A stretch of DNA of 8,574 nucleotides from CADBRN01 sp050944685 (GCA_050944685.1 JBMNRP010000040.1:1-8574), one strand, 5' to 3'; positions 1 to 6,318 are shown, counted from the stretch's first letter. Made by a program: numbers and translations. The notes: a model not told the origin generated them from the letters alone.

Positions 1-101
1 CGCCGATCTTTGACGTCGCGGATTACGGGATTGTCGGCGATCTGAACAAGATCGTTCCGAAGCTGACGGAGATGATCAACGAGGCGAAAGCCAACAAGTA
101 A
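1..101 (+). CDS. etfA: Electron transfer flavoprotein alpha subunit, C-terminal end (partial)
   Basis: Only the last 32 codons and the TAA stop are present; the first complete codon starts at base 3. The tail reads PIFDVADYGIVGDLNKIVPK and then a short charged helix. The DYGIVGDL-x-K-[IV]-VP block is the well-conserved end of the FAD-binding domain of EtfA proteins. In that family EtfA pairs with EtfB to carry electrons between acyl-CoA dehydrogenases, or bifurcating complexes, and other carriers in the cytoplasm. In anaerobic Clostridia it usually lies with bcd and etfB, but those genes would be left of this window and cannot be seen. The identification rests on a short motif, so the partner dehydrogenase is unknown. 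Confidence 0.85.
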   Translation, partial: PIFDVADYGIVGDLNKIVPKLTEMINEAKANK

Positions 102-105
102 TTTC

Positions 106-145
106 GTTTCCGTGTGACCGGAAACATTGCTTCCGTTCCTTTTTT
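106..145 (+). terminator. Possible terminator after etfA
   Basis: Just after the etfA stop there is a perfect 7-bp hairpin (GTTTCCG 106-112, CGGAAAC 119-125, 6-nt loop). A run of six T follows at 140-145, but 14 nt from the stem. A competing 5-bp hairpin (CGGAA 119-123, TTCCG 131-135) lies nearer the T-run. Neither is a textbook terminator; together they suggest etfA transcription ends here. Confidence 0.4.
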
Positions 146-155
146 CCGTGAGGCA

Positions 156-164
156 TGTTATACT
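156..164 (+). promoter_or_regulatory. Extended -10 promoter for rnz-tsaD
   Basis: TGtTATACT at 156-164 matches an extended -10 box (TGnTATAAT) with one mismatch. The -35 position (136-141, TTCCTT) is poor, as is usual when the TGn extension is present. Transcription would start near 171, leaving a leader of about 75 nt that contains a possible CGGAC/GTCCG stem (172-176 with 201-205). Confidence 0.5.
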
Positions 165-246
165 GATTAACCGGACAGGCTGACTGAAGACGGGAGGCCG
201 GTCCGCGCTGTAAATGTTTTCTGCCTGTTCAGAAAGAGAATATAAC

Positions 247-1170
247 ATGCTGGATGTTTGTTTGCTGGGAACCGGCGGCATGATGCCGCTCCCCGGCCGC
301 TGGCTGACTTCACTGATGACACGCTTCAACGGGAGCAGCCTTCTGATTGACTGCGGCGAGGGGACCCAGATTGCGATAAAAGAAAAAGGATGGACGTTCA
401 AGCCGATTGACACGATCTGCTTTACGCATTATCACGCGGACCACATCAGCGGACTGCCGGGAATATTGCTCGCGATGGCGAACGCGGAGCGGACGGATCC
501 GCTAGCGGTGGTCGGTCCGAAGGGACTTTCCCGCGTGGTTTCCGGACTCCGCGTGATTGCCCCGGAGCTTCCGTTTGAGCTGAAGTTCATCGAATTGACC
601 GAACCGGAACAGAAAATCGAGCGGAACGGTTACCATATTACTGCGTTCCGTCTCCGTCACAATATGGTCTGCTACGGTTACACGATTGAGATCCCGCGGA
701 CCGGAAAATTCGACGCCGTGCGGGCGAAGGAGCAGGGGATTCCGCTTCAGTACTGGAATCCGCTCCAGAAAGGGCAGACCATCGAGGCGGACGGAAGGGT
801 TTACACTCCGGATATGGTGCTCGGCCCAGAGCGGAAGGGACTGAAGGTGACGTATGCGACCGATACCCGTCCGACCGAGTCGATCGTGAAACACGCGCAG
901 GATTCGGATCTGATGATCTGTGAAGGAATGTACGGAGAATCCGACAAGCAGGAGAAGGCGGTCGAGCACCGCCATATGACGATGCAGGAGGCGGCAGGCC
1001 TCGCGGCAAAGGCACAGCCCGGGGAGCTCTGGCTGACGCATTTTTCGCCGTCTGTGACGCGGCCGAAGCAGTATGAAAAAGAACTGCGGAAAATATTTCC
1101 GGGCACCTGCATCGGAAAAGACGGGATGTCGCGGGATCTCAGCTTCGAAGAAGACGGAAGGACGGCGTGA
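247..1170 (+). CDS. rnz: Ribonuclease Z (tRNA 3'-processing endonuclease)
   Basis: Protein of 307 aa with the metallo-beta-lactamase fold; RNase Z cuts tRNA precursors just after the discriminator base, which matters here because the tRNA genes in this window lack encoded CCA. The start is typical of the family (MLDVCLLGTGGMMPLP). The zinc motif is H61-Y-H63-A-D65-H66, with further metal-ligand candidates H138 (RLRH), D206 (YATD) and H265 (LTHFS), and the HRHMT element at 241-245. Residues 150-180 fit the flexible tRNA-binding arm. I chose ATG 247 over an in-frame ATG at 214: the earlier start adds 11 residues with no family character, and AGAAAGAGAA lies upstream of 247. Length fits the roughly 300-310 aa short-form enzyme. 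tsaD follows after 6 nt. Confidence 0.95.
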   Translation: MLDVCLLGTGGMMPLPGRWLTSLMTRFNGSSLLIDCGEGTQIAIKEKGWTFKPIDTICFTHYHADHISGLPGILLAMANAERTDPLAVVGPKGLSRVVSGLRVIAPELPFELKFIELTEPEQKIERNGYHITAFRLRHNMVCYGYTIEIPRTGKFDAVRAKEQGIPLQYWNPLQKGQTIEADGRVYTPDMVLGPERKGLKVTYATDTRPTESIVKHAQDSDLMICEGMYGESDKQEKAVEHRHMTMQEAAGLAAKAQPGELWLTHFSPSVTRPKQYEKELRKIFPGTCIGKDGMSRDLSFEEDGRTA

Positions 1171-1176
1171 GGGACC

Positions 1177-2196
1177 ATGGAAGATATTAATATTCTGGCA
1201 ATCGAGAGTTCGTGTGACGAGACCGCCGCGGCGGTCGTGCAGAACGGCAGAACGGTCCGCTCCAACATCATTTCGTCGCAGATTGATCTGCACACGCTCT
1301 TCGGCGGCGTCGTTCCGGAAATTGCCTCCCGGAAGCATATTGAGAAGATCAATCAGGTGATTCAGATGGCGCTGGATCAGGCGGGTATGACGCTCGAGGA
1401 TATCACGGCCGTCGGCGTGACGTACGGGCCGGGGCTCGTCGGTGCGCTTCTGGTCGGCGTCGCGGAGGCGAAGGCGATCGCCTGGGCGGCGAAAAAGCCT
1501 CTGGTTGGCGTGCATCATATCGAGGGACATGTGTCCGCCAATTATATCGAGCATCCGGAGCTGGAGCCTCCGTTTCTCTGTGAAATTATTTCCGGCGGCC
1601 ACACGCATCTGGTGATCGTGGAGGATTATGGGAAATTCAGGATCCTGGGCAGGACGCGCGATGACGCGGCAGGAGAAGCCTTTGACAAGGTCGCCCGCGC
1701 GATCGGGCTCGGTTATCCGGGAGGTCCGAAGATCGACCGGGCAGCCAAAAAGGGCGATCCGCACGCGATCGAGTTTCCCCGGGCTCACGTGGCGGACGCC
1801 CCCTATGATTTCAGCTTCAGCGGTCTGAAGTCCGCCGTTCTGAATTATCTGAATCAGTGCAGAATGACGGGAAAGAAGTGGAATCAGGCCGATGTGGCGG
1901 CTTCGTTTCAGAAAGCGGTTGTCGATGTTCTGGTGGCGAACGCCATGCAGGCCGCGCGCGATTTCGGCATTTCCCGGTTCGCGATTGCCGGAGGAGTTGC
2001 CTCCAATTCCGCTCTGCGCGCCGCCATGAAGAAGGAGTGTGCGGAAAACGGCATCGAATTTTTCTATCCTTCCCCGATTCTCTGTACCGACAACGCGGCC
2101 ATGATCGGGTGTGCCGCTTATTACGAATATCTCAGCGGAACACGCAGCGGCTGGAACCTCAATGCCGTTCCGAACCTGAAACTGGGCGAGCGCTGA
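1177..2196 (+). CDS. tsaD: tRNA N6-adenosine threonylcarbamoyltransferase
   Basis: Protein of 339 aa, the normal length for TsaD (Gcp/YgjD family, ASKHA fold). TsaD transfers the threonylcarbamoyl group from threonylcarbamoyl-AMP to A37 of tRNAs reading ANN codons, working with TsaB, TsaE and the TsaC-made substrate; those partners are not in this window. Visible motifs are ILAIESSCDETAAAVV at 6-21, the metal-binding H114-IEG-H118, ISGGHTHL (138-145), a phosphate-loop-like GLGYPGGP (177-184), FSFSGLKSA (212-220), AGGVASN (271-277) and the C-terminal metal ligand D305 in CTDNAAMIG. The GAGGGA over the rnz stop is very close to the ATG, so translation may be coupled to rnz. Cotranscription of two tRNA-maturation genes is inferred from the 6-nt gap. 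Confidence 0.97.
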   Translation: MEDINILAIESSCDETAAAVVQNGRTVRSNIISSQIDLHTLFGGVVPEIASRKHIEKINQVIQMALDQAGMTLEDITAVGVTYGPGLVGALLVGVAEAKAIAWAAKKPLVGVHHIEGHVSANYIEHPELEPPFLCEIISGGHTHLVIVEDYGKFRILGRTRDDAAGEAFDKVARAIGLGYPGGPKIDRAAKKGDPHAIEFPRAHVADAPYDFSFSGLKSAVLNYLNQCRMTGKKWNQADVAASFQKAVVDVLVANAMQAARDFGISRFAIAGGVASNSALRAAMKKECAENGIEFFYPSPILCTDNAAMIGCAAYYEYLSGTRSGWNLNAVPNLKLGER

Positions 2197-2223
2197 AGCC
2201 GGCAGGCTGATGGCTCGCTTTTT
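2186..2223 (+). terminator. Intrinsic terminator overlapping the tsaD stop
   Basis: GCGAGC (2186-2191) pairs with GCTCGC (2213-2218), and an inner AGCC/GGCT helix sits inside, followed by TTTTT (2219-2223). The 5' arm lies in the last codons of tsaD and the TGA stop (2194-2196) is inside the hairpin. It ends the rnz-tsaD transcript before the convergent methyltransferase gene. Confidence 0.7.
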
Positions 2224-2241
2224 ATCGTTCCGTTCCGGATA

Positions 2242-2856
2242 TTATTTCCGGCCGGTGACGCAGATGTACTCGCCTTCTCCGCGGTAATAGCGGACGGCGT
2301 TCATTCCGCAGTTTTTCAAAAGAGCGGTGAGCTCTTCCGGGCGGTAGATGCGGTAGAAGCCATCCACCTCCGGGAAAGCAGTGTGATCCGGGTCGCTTCC
2401 CTCATTCAGGATGAAGAAGCGGCCGTAGGGTTTGAGCACGCGGCGGATTTCCCGGATTCCCTTTTCGATGTCCGGCCAGAAATAGACGGTCTCCACCGCG
2501 GTGACCAGATCAAAGGTGTTTTCTACGAACGGGAGATGCGTCACGTCCGCTTTTTTGATATCGACCCGGTAACCCAGGTATTCCGCGTTCCGTCTTCTCG
2601 CTTCTTCCACACTGACATCCGAATAATCGATGCCGTCAATTACGGAGTCGGGCGCAAGATTCAGCATGTCTGCGATCGTCGCGCCCCCGCCGCACCCCAC
2701 ATCGAGGATGCGCATCTCTTTCGTCCATTCAATATGGGGGAGCCCCCATTTGCGAAGCGGGGCGTGGCCCTCATTCATCATCTCCAGAATCTGTGCCCCG
2801 GCATTCCCTTCCGGCTTTTCGGGATGGCCGGCTTTTTTAATCTCTTCGTTCATCAT
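2242..2856 (-). CDS. Class I SAM-dependent methyltransferase (UbiE/Methyltransf_11 type)
   Basis: Protein of 204 aa with a complete Rossmann-type SAM-binding core: motif I ILDVGCGGG (50-58), acidic D77 after beta-2 (VIDGIDYSD), D104 in KKADVTHLPF, FDLVTAVET (115-123) as motif II, and the post-core LKPYGRFFILNEG (141-153). This is the Methyltransf_11 arrangement. The substrate cannot be read from sequence: such proteins methylate quinones, small metabolites, toxins or metals, and there is no pathway neighbour to help. The ATG at 2856 (followed by a second ATG) is preceded by AAGGGGGG 3-4 nt upstream; that spacing is short for 2856 and better for 2853, so the start is uncertain by one codon. 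The gene converges on tsaD and has its own promoter near 2970. I see no U-tract terminator on its own strand. Confidence 0.85.
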   Translation of the reverse strand: MMNEEIKKAGHPEKPEGNAGAQILEMMNEGHAPLRKWGLPHIEWTKEMRILDVGCGGGATIADMLNLAPDSVIDGIDYSDVSVEEARRRNAEYLGYRVDIKKADVTHLPFVENTFDLVTAVETVYFWPDIEKGIREIRRVLKPYGRFFILNEGSDPDHTAFPEVDGFYRIYRPEELTALLKNCGMNAVRYYRGEGEYICVTGRK

Positions 2857-2968
2857 AATCCCCCCTTTTCTTGTGTCTGAAATGTTCAGTGTCCTGCGGG
2901 ACCTGACTGCTCCGGCTGTATTCCGGCAGATCCGCGCTGCCTAAAAAAACGACCGGTAGTTTCTGTCT

Positions 2969-2977
2969 ATTATATCA
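2969..2977 (-). promoter_or_regulatory. Extended -10 promoter for the methyltransferase gene
   Basis: On the minus strand the bases read TGaTATAAT, a perfect extended -10 box. No good -35 hexamer lies 16-18 nt upstream, which is tolerated by extended -10 promoters. Transcription would start near 2962, leaving a leader of about 105 nt. The palindrome TACATGTA (2992-2999) falls near the -35 region and could bind a regulator; that is inference. Confidence 0.6.
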
Positions 2978-3125
2978 CGGAACGGAATTCGTACATGTAG
3001 AAATATCCTGCCCGGGACTGGTTATTTGTTACGGAAGAGCGTGCTACAGTGTCCCGGAACAAGGCGCGCTGTCCGAAAAACTTACAGAAATTTGACATCC
3101 ACCTCATATAGAAATAACGGTCGGC

Positions 3126-3134
3126 TGATATGAT
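3126..3134 (+). promoter_or_regulatory. Probable extended -10 promoter for the 214-aa exported protein
   Basis: TGaTATGAT at 3126-3134 matches an extended -10 box with one mismatch. A consensus TTGACA lies at 3092-3097 but is 31 nt away, too far to pair with it; at 17-nt spacing it would use TAACGG (3115-3120), a poor -10. The extended -10 is the better candidate, giving a leader of about 50 nt. Confidence 0.45.
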
Positions 3135-3191
3135 GAAACCGTGTAAAGAGAGTGATCCCGACCCGTCCGATTCCGATGGAAGGTGAAGAAG

Positions 3192-3836
3192 ATGAAGAAA
3201 AACGGAAGAATTCTATTATTTGTCGGGGCTTTCGCACTGGCAGGAGGACTCTGCGGATATTGGCTCAGTCCCCGGACGAGCGCGGACGATTTTTATGCAG
3301 ACGCAGACGTGACGGATATCTCTGACCTGGATGCCTACGAAGCTTCTGTCCCGGTTTCTTACGAGACCGTGTACTCTGCGGATCCGGCCTGCGCGCCGGG
3401 CGCGGATGATTTTGCCGGAGGAAGTGCGGTTTCGCTTTTTTCACAGGGAAGAGACGCCAATGATTTTTCCGGTCAGATGAGGGCGAAAGGCTATTCGGTA
3501 GAAGAGCGTTCAGAAGAGGCGGGACCCGGACTGGGCGTGGACCGTTTGCTCGTGGCGAATTCTCCGGATCTGCAATGCCAGATTGCTTTTTATGATTTTG
3601 ATTCGGAAAAGCACTGTAGCGAGGAATACGAACAAATCTGTTCCGGAATAAAAGCTCAGGCGGGGAATCAGGCGGATGCCGGAAATACAGAGAACGGTGA
3701 AACCGGGCATCTCCAGATTGAAACGCCAAACGGATACTATTACGTATCCAGAAAAAATGACACCCTCGTTTCTGCGTCGACCAGACCGGAAAACCGGGAG
3801 GATGTCATTGCCTGTGTGACAGACTTGGGATATTAA
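3192..3836 (+). CDS. Uncharacterised membrane-anchored or secreted protein
   Basis: Not recognised as a named family. The 214-aa product begins MKKNGR and then has one hydrophobic segment (about residues 7-25, ILLFVGAFALAGGLCGYWL), consistent with a signal peptide or anchor. C21 lies in AGGLC, but L at -1 is not a canonical lipobox. The rest is acidic and soluble, with five more cysteines (67, 129, 142, 150, 208). From memory, two stretches resemble small exported hypothetical proteins of Clostridia: DFSGQMRAKGYSVEE near 91-105 with QIAFYDFDSE near 130-139, and YYYVSRKNDTLV (182-193) ending in LGY. That likeness was not tested. I chose ATG 3192 over GTG 3183 because GGAAGG (3178-3183) sits 8 nt before it. 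The gene stands alone, with its own promoter and strong terminators. Confidence 0.7.
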   Translation: MKKNGRILLFVGAFALAGGLCGYWLSPRTSADDFYADADVTDISDLDAYEASVPVSYETVYSADPACAPGADDFAGGSAVSLFSQGRDANDFSGQMRAKGYSVEERSEEAGPGLGVDRLLVANSPDLQCQIAFYDFDSEKHCSEEYEQICSGIKAQAGNQADAGNTENGETGHLQIETPNGYYYVSRKNDTLVSASTRPENREDVIACVTDLGY

Positions 3837-3872
3837 TCCTGTTTCAGATACAAGTCTGCAATTTTTCTTTTT
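3820..3872 (+). terminator. Terminator overlapping the stop of the exported-protein gene
   Basis: CAGACTTG (3820-3827) is perfectly complementary to CAAGTCTG (3851-3858). The 23-nt loop contains a further GGAT/ATCC mini-hairpin. A T-rich tract (3861-3872, TTTTTCTTTTT) follows. The TAA stop at 3834-3836 lies in the loop. Confidence 0.6.
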
Positions 3873-3876
3873 CCTA

Positions 3877-3910
3877 ATCAAAGGCAGGACAGAAATGTCC
3901 TGCTTTTGAT
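3877..3910. terminator. Bidirectional terminator hairpin with GAAA tetraloop
   Basis: Bases 3877-3891 pair with 3896-3910 over 15 bp (one G-T pair) around a GAAA tetraloop. The core is GCAGGACA/TGTCCTGC, flanked by A- and T-tracts. It lies between two convergent transcription units and probably stops the ktrBA transcript as well as read-through from the left, although the U-tract is short on both strands. Confidence 0.75.
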
Positions 3911-3958
3911 TTACGCGGTTTCATTTTTCTTCCGGACAGGAAGGCGGCGTTCCCCTTC

Positions 3959-4603
3959 TCAGCGGAGGCATTTCATCACCGCTTTATTATCCCCGAAGAC
4001 GAGAAGCGACATGGTATCCGTCAGGACCAGGTCCGGCGTGACGGTCATCGTAGTCTCTCCGTTCTCCCGCACCGCGAGAATGTTGAGGCCGTATTTTTTG
4101 CGGATATCGAGAGTCTGGACCGATTTGCCGATCCAGTTCTCGAGGGGCTCGATCTCGTAGATCGCGTGGTCCGAGGAGACCGCAATATAGTTGAGGATGT
4201 GGTCGAGACTGCACCGGATCGCCGTCCAGTTGGCGACCTGTTTTTCCGGATAGACCACCTCGTCCGCGCCGATCTTTTTCAGGAAGCCTTCATGAATCGC
4301 GCTGGACGCCCGGGCGACGATCTTCTGCGCGCCGAGCTCCTTCAGAAGAGAGGTTGTGATGACGGATTCTTTGAAGTGATCCCCGATCGCCACGATGCAG
4401 CAGTCAAAATTTCTCACGCCGAGCGTCTCGAGAAATTTCCGGTCCGTCGTGTCTCCGATCTGAGCGTTTGTCACGACGTCCATGGAATCATTGACGCGCT
4501 GTTCGTTCAGGTCTACCGCCAGCACTTCGTCGTCCAGCTCGTGAAGCTTTTTCGCGATGTTTCCGCCGAACCTTCCCAGTCCGATTAATAAAATAGATTT
4601 CAA
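3959..4603 (-). CDS. ktrA: Ktr potassium uptake system, RCK gating subunit KtrA
   Basis: Protein of 214 aa: a single RCK unit, as in KtrA/KtrC, rather than the tandem repeat of about 450 aa in proteobacterial TrkA. The N-terminal Rossmann part has GLGRFG (8-13) and an acidic residue ending beta-2 (D31), the nucleotide-binding signature; residues 137-213 fit the TrkA_C domain. In the family, octameric KtrA rings bind ATP/ADP or NAD(H) on the cytoplasmic face of KtrB and gate K+ uptake, and the C domain can bind c-di-AMP. The start is a TTG: it begins the expected sequence MKSILLIGLG, has AAAGGAG (4613-4619) 9 nt upstream, and the first in-frame Met is at residue 41, past the nucleotide-binding motif. 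It is the second gene after ktrB, 63 nt downstream. Confidence 0.93.
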   Translation of the reverse strand: MKSILLIGLGRFGGNIAKKLHELDDEVLAVDLNEQRVNDSMDVVTNAQIGDTTDRKFLETLGVRNFDCCIVAIGDHFKESVITTSLLKELGAQKIVARASSAIHEGFLKKIGADEVVYPEKQVANWTAIRCSLDHILNYIAVSSDHAIYEIEPLENWIGKSVQTLDIRKKYGLNILAVRENGETTMTVTPDLVLTDTMSLLVFGDNKAVMKCLR

Positions 4604-4666
4604 GAGTATGTTCTCCTTTCCGATAGCCGTGAAGGCTTTCCGCCTTTTTTCCGGGAATGCTGTGAA

Positions 4667-6064
4667 TTATCCGACCATTATTTTTTCCATGGGATCCTTT
4701 CCCGCGTTGGGGGCGTTCGCGACAGTCGCGTAGATCAGTGTCAGACCGCCGACCCTTCCGGAATACATCAGGATCATCAGAAGAATTTTTGAAACCAGGT
4801 GAAGCCCGGGCGTGATTCCAAGCGTCAGCCCGACCGTCCCGATCGCGGAGGCAGTCTCGAAGAGACACGTCAGGATCGGGAGATTCTCGATCCGGCTGAT
4901 TACGATCGCAGCGATGGAAAAGAACGACAGGTACATCAGCAGGATGGCGGATGCCTTCTGCGAGGTCTCCTCCGGAATTCTGCGGTGAAACAGGGACGCG
5001 TCATTTTTTCTCCGGAACACACTGAGCGCTCCGGCCATCAGGACTGCGACTGTCGTCGTTTTCATGCCGCCGGCCGTGGAACCAGGCGAGCCTCCGATGA
5101 GCATCAGAATGATAAAAATCAGGACGTCCGCGCTGCTCAGCTTCGTCAGATCCGTCGTGTTGAAGCCGGCCGTTCTCGTTGTGACGGACTGAAACAGAGA
5201 TCCCAGAATCCGTTCCTCCCCGCTCAGGTCTCCGTATTCTCCGAAATAGAATAACAGCGCCGGAACTGTGATCAGGATGATTGTGACGGTCAGAACGGTT
5301 TTTGTCTGCATCCGGAGCTTATTGCCTTTTCCGACGCAGCTGAAGATATCATTCCAGGTCACAAACCCGAGTCCGCCGATGACAATCAGAGCCATGACCG
5401 TGATGTTGATCACCGGCTGAGAGGCGAAGTTTGTGAGGGAGCCGAATTTCTGTTCCGCTCCCAGAATATCAAATCCGGCGTTGCAGAAAGCCGATACGGA
5501 ATGGAAAACCGAGTACCAGATGCCTCTTCCCACGCCGTATCGCGGTATGAAGACCGTCATCATGGCGGCCGCGCCCGCCCCTTCGACGGCGGCTGTGAAC
5601 AGAAGAATAAATCTGGTCAGTCTTAATATGCCGGACAGGTAAGGGGCGTTGATTGACTCCGCCATCTGGTTTCGAAGCACCAGCCCGATCTTTTTGCCCG
5701 AGAAAAGGATGATGGTCAGCGCCATGGTGATGATCCCCAGTCCGCCGACCTGAATCAGGGCGAGGATTACGATCTGCCCGAAGAGCGACCAGTAGGTTCC
5801 GGTGTCCTGCACGACCAGGCCGGTCACGCACGAAGCCGAAACGGAAGTAAACAGAGCGTCTGAAAAGGAGGCGTGGCCCGCCCCGGCTTTCGAAATCGGG
5901 AGCGTCAGCAGGAGGGCGCCGGTCAGAATCAGAAGCAGAAATCCCAGTATAACAGACTGGGAAGAGTCCAGATCACGCAGGCGGAATCTTTTCCGGGACG
6001 GTTTCTTTCCGCCACCGCTTCGAATTCCTTCCCCTGCGTGATCGTTTTGATCAAAAGATGGCAT
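4667..6064 (-). CDS. ktrB: Ktr/Trk-type potassium transporter channel subunit KtrB
   Basis: Protein of 465 aa, close to the usual KtrB length of about 450. It has a charged cytoplasmic N-terminus of about 35 residues and then four M1-P-M2 repeats typical of the TrkH/KtrB superfamily. The four selectivity-filter glycines are visible: G82 (SCVTGL), G197 (FCNAGF), G300 (TRTAGF) and G412 (IGTVGL). The gate loop in the third repeat is GGSPGSTAGGMKTTT (324-338). It mediates K+, often Na+-coupled, uptake at the membrane with KtrA. The open frame runs back to 6244, but I chose ATG 6064: CGGAGG (6072-6077) lies 7 nt upstream and the extension has no family character and overlaps the promoter leader. 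The operon order ktrB-ktrA is clear. Confidence 0.93.
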   Translation of the reverse strand: MPSFDQNDHAGEGIRSGGGKKPSRKRFRLRDLDSSQSVILGFLLLILTGALLLTLPISKAGAGHASFSDALFTSVSASCVTGLVVQDTGTYWSLFGQIVILALIQVGGLGIITMALTIILFSGKKIGLVLRNQMAESINAPYLSGILRLTRFILLFTAAVEGAGAAAMMTVFIPRYGVGRGIWYSVFHSVSAFCNAGFDILGAEQKFGSLTNFASQPVINITVMALIVIGGLGFVTWNDIFSCVGKGNKLRMQTKTVLTVTIILITVPALLFYFGEYGDLSGEERILGSLFQSVTTRTAGFNTTDLTKLSSADVLIFIILMLIGGSPGSTAGGMKTTTVAVLMAGALSVFRRKNDASLFHRRIPEETSQKASAILLMYLSFFSIAAIVISRIENLPILTCLFETASAIGTVGLTLGITPGLHLVSKILLMILMYSGRVGGLTLIYATVANAPNAGKDPMEKIMVG

Positions 6065-6241
6065 AGGAGAGCCTCCGGGTGTGATCCATGTATTTTGTAT
6101 GACAGAAGCTCGCTTTCCGCCCTCCGGATACAGATTCCGGAATCTGAAGACAGAGGAAACACAGAAAGCGTTATCTGCAGTATAATAAATTTTAACGCGG
6201 TGGATTGGATATAATAGGAACATTCGTTCCTGATTTGTTTT
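6065..6241 (-). promoter_or_regulatory. Structured 5' leader of ktrBA
   Basis: The leader of about 177 nt has several helices, given in transcript order. AGGAAC/GTTCCT forms a 5' hairpin (6231-6216). A nested stem follows: CGCTTTC (6170-6164) with GAAAGCG (6117-6111), then CCTCTG (6156-6151) with CGGAGG (6126-6121, one G-U), capped by CAGATT-CCGG-AATCTG (6146-6131), a perfect 16-bp palindrome at DNA level. CGGAGG recurs as the ktrB ribosome-binding site (6077-6072). Ktr genes in other Firmicutes are controlled by c-di-AMP (ydaO) riboswitches, but I do not see that class's conserved core here. Confidence 0.5.
6210..6215 (+). promoter_or_regulatory. Candidate -10 box for ispD
   Basis: TATAAT at 6210-6215, preceded by GGA rather than TGn, with no recognisable -35. 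A second plus-strand TATAAT lies at 6181-6186, also without a -35. Either could drive ispD across the A/T-rich divergent gap, with the AGGAAC/GTTCCT hairpin (6216-6231) at the transcript start. The assignment is weak. Confidence 0.3.
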
Positions 6242-6247
6242 CATTTT

Positions 6248-6276
6248 ATTATAAGTGGTTTTTTTTAAAATGTAAA
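6248..6276 (-). promoter_or_regulatory. Sigma-A type promoter of ktrBA
   Basis: On the minus strand TTTACA (6276-6271) is followed by exactly 17 nt and TATAAT (6253-6248). The -10 is perfect and the -35 has one mismatch. The spacer contains an A8/T8 tract. Transcription would start near 6241, so the promoter overlaps the divergent ispD upstream region. Confidence 0.75.
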
Positions 6277-6318
6277 GTAAAATATATGGAACAAAGAAAG
6301 GAAACAGGAGTAAGAGAA

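Larger units (their letters stand above)
2857..3191. other. 335-nt divergent intergenic region
   Basis: No protein-coding signal is seen here. The region holds promoters for both flanking genes. The minus-strand leader (2857-2962) contains a small hairpin with GTCC/GGAC (2891-2894, 2899-2902) inside CAGT/ACTG (2887-2890, 2906-2909). An 8-bp palindrome TACATGTA lies at 2992-2999, upstream of the minus -10 box. A 7-bp inverted repeat, CCGGGAC (3012-3018) and GTCCCGG (3051-3057), lies between the two promoters. No riboswitch class was recognised. Confidence 0.6.

Noticed and set aside
502..1788. A 428-codon open frame on the minus strand across rnz and tsaD
   Set aside because: It is fully antisense to two clearly recognised genes, rich in Arg, His and Pro, and has no recognisable motif. 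It is a product of the GC-rich third positions of the real genes.
2224..2260. Possible terminator for the methyltransferase gene on the minus strand (CCGGA/TCCGG hairpin)
   Set aside because: The stem is only 5 bp and no U-tract follows on the minus strand.
3092..3120. TTGACA-N17-TAACGG as the promoter of the exported protein
   Set aside because: The -35 is perfect but the -10 is poor. The extended -10 at 3126-3134 is better, although use of both cannot be excluded.
4632..4650. AAGGC/GCCTT hairpin followed by six T on the plus strand between ktrA and ktrB
   Set aside because: It looks like a terminator only on the strand opposite the operon, where no transcript is expected. On the operon strand the U-tract is missing, so it should not separate ktrB from ktrA.
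6065..6240. Possible c-di-AMP (ydaO/yuaA) riboswitch in the ktrBA leader
   Set aside because: The gene context is right, but I could not find the conserved core of that class. The leader is kept as an unclassified structured region.
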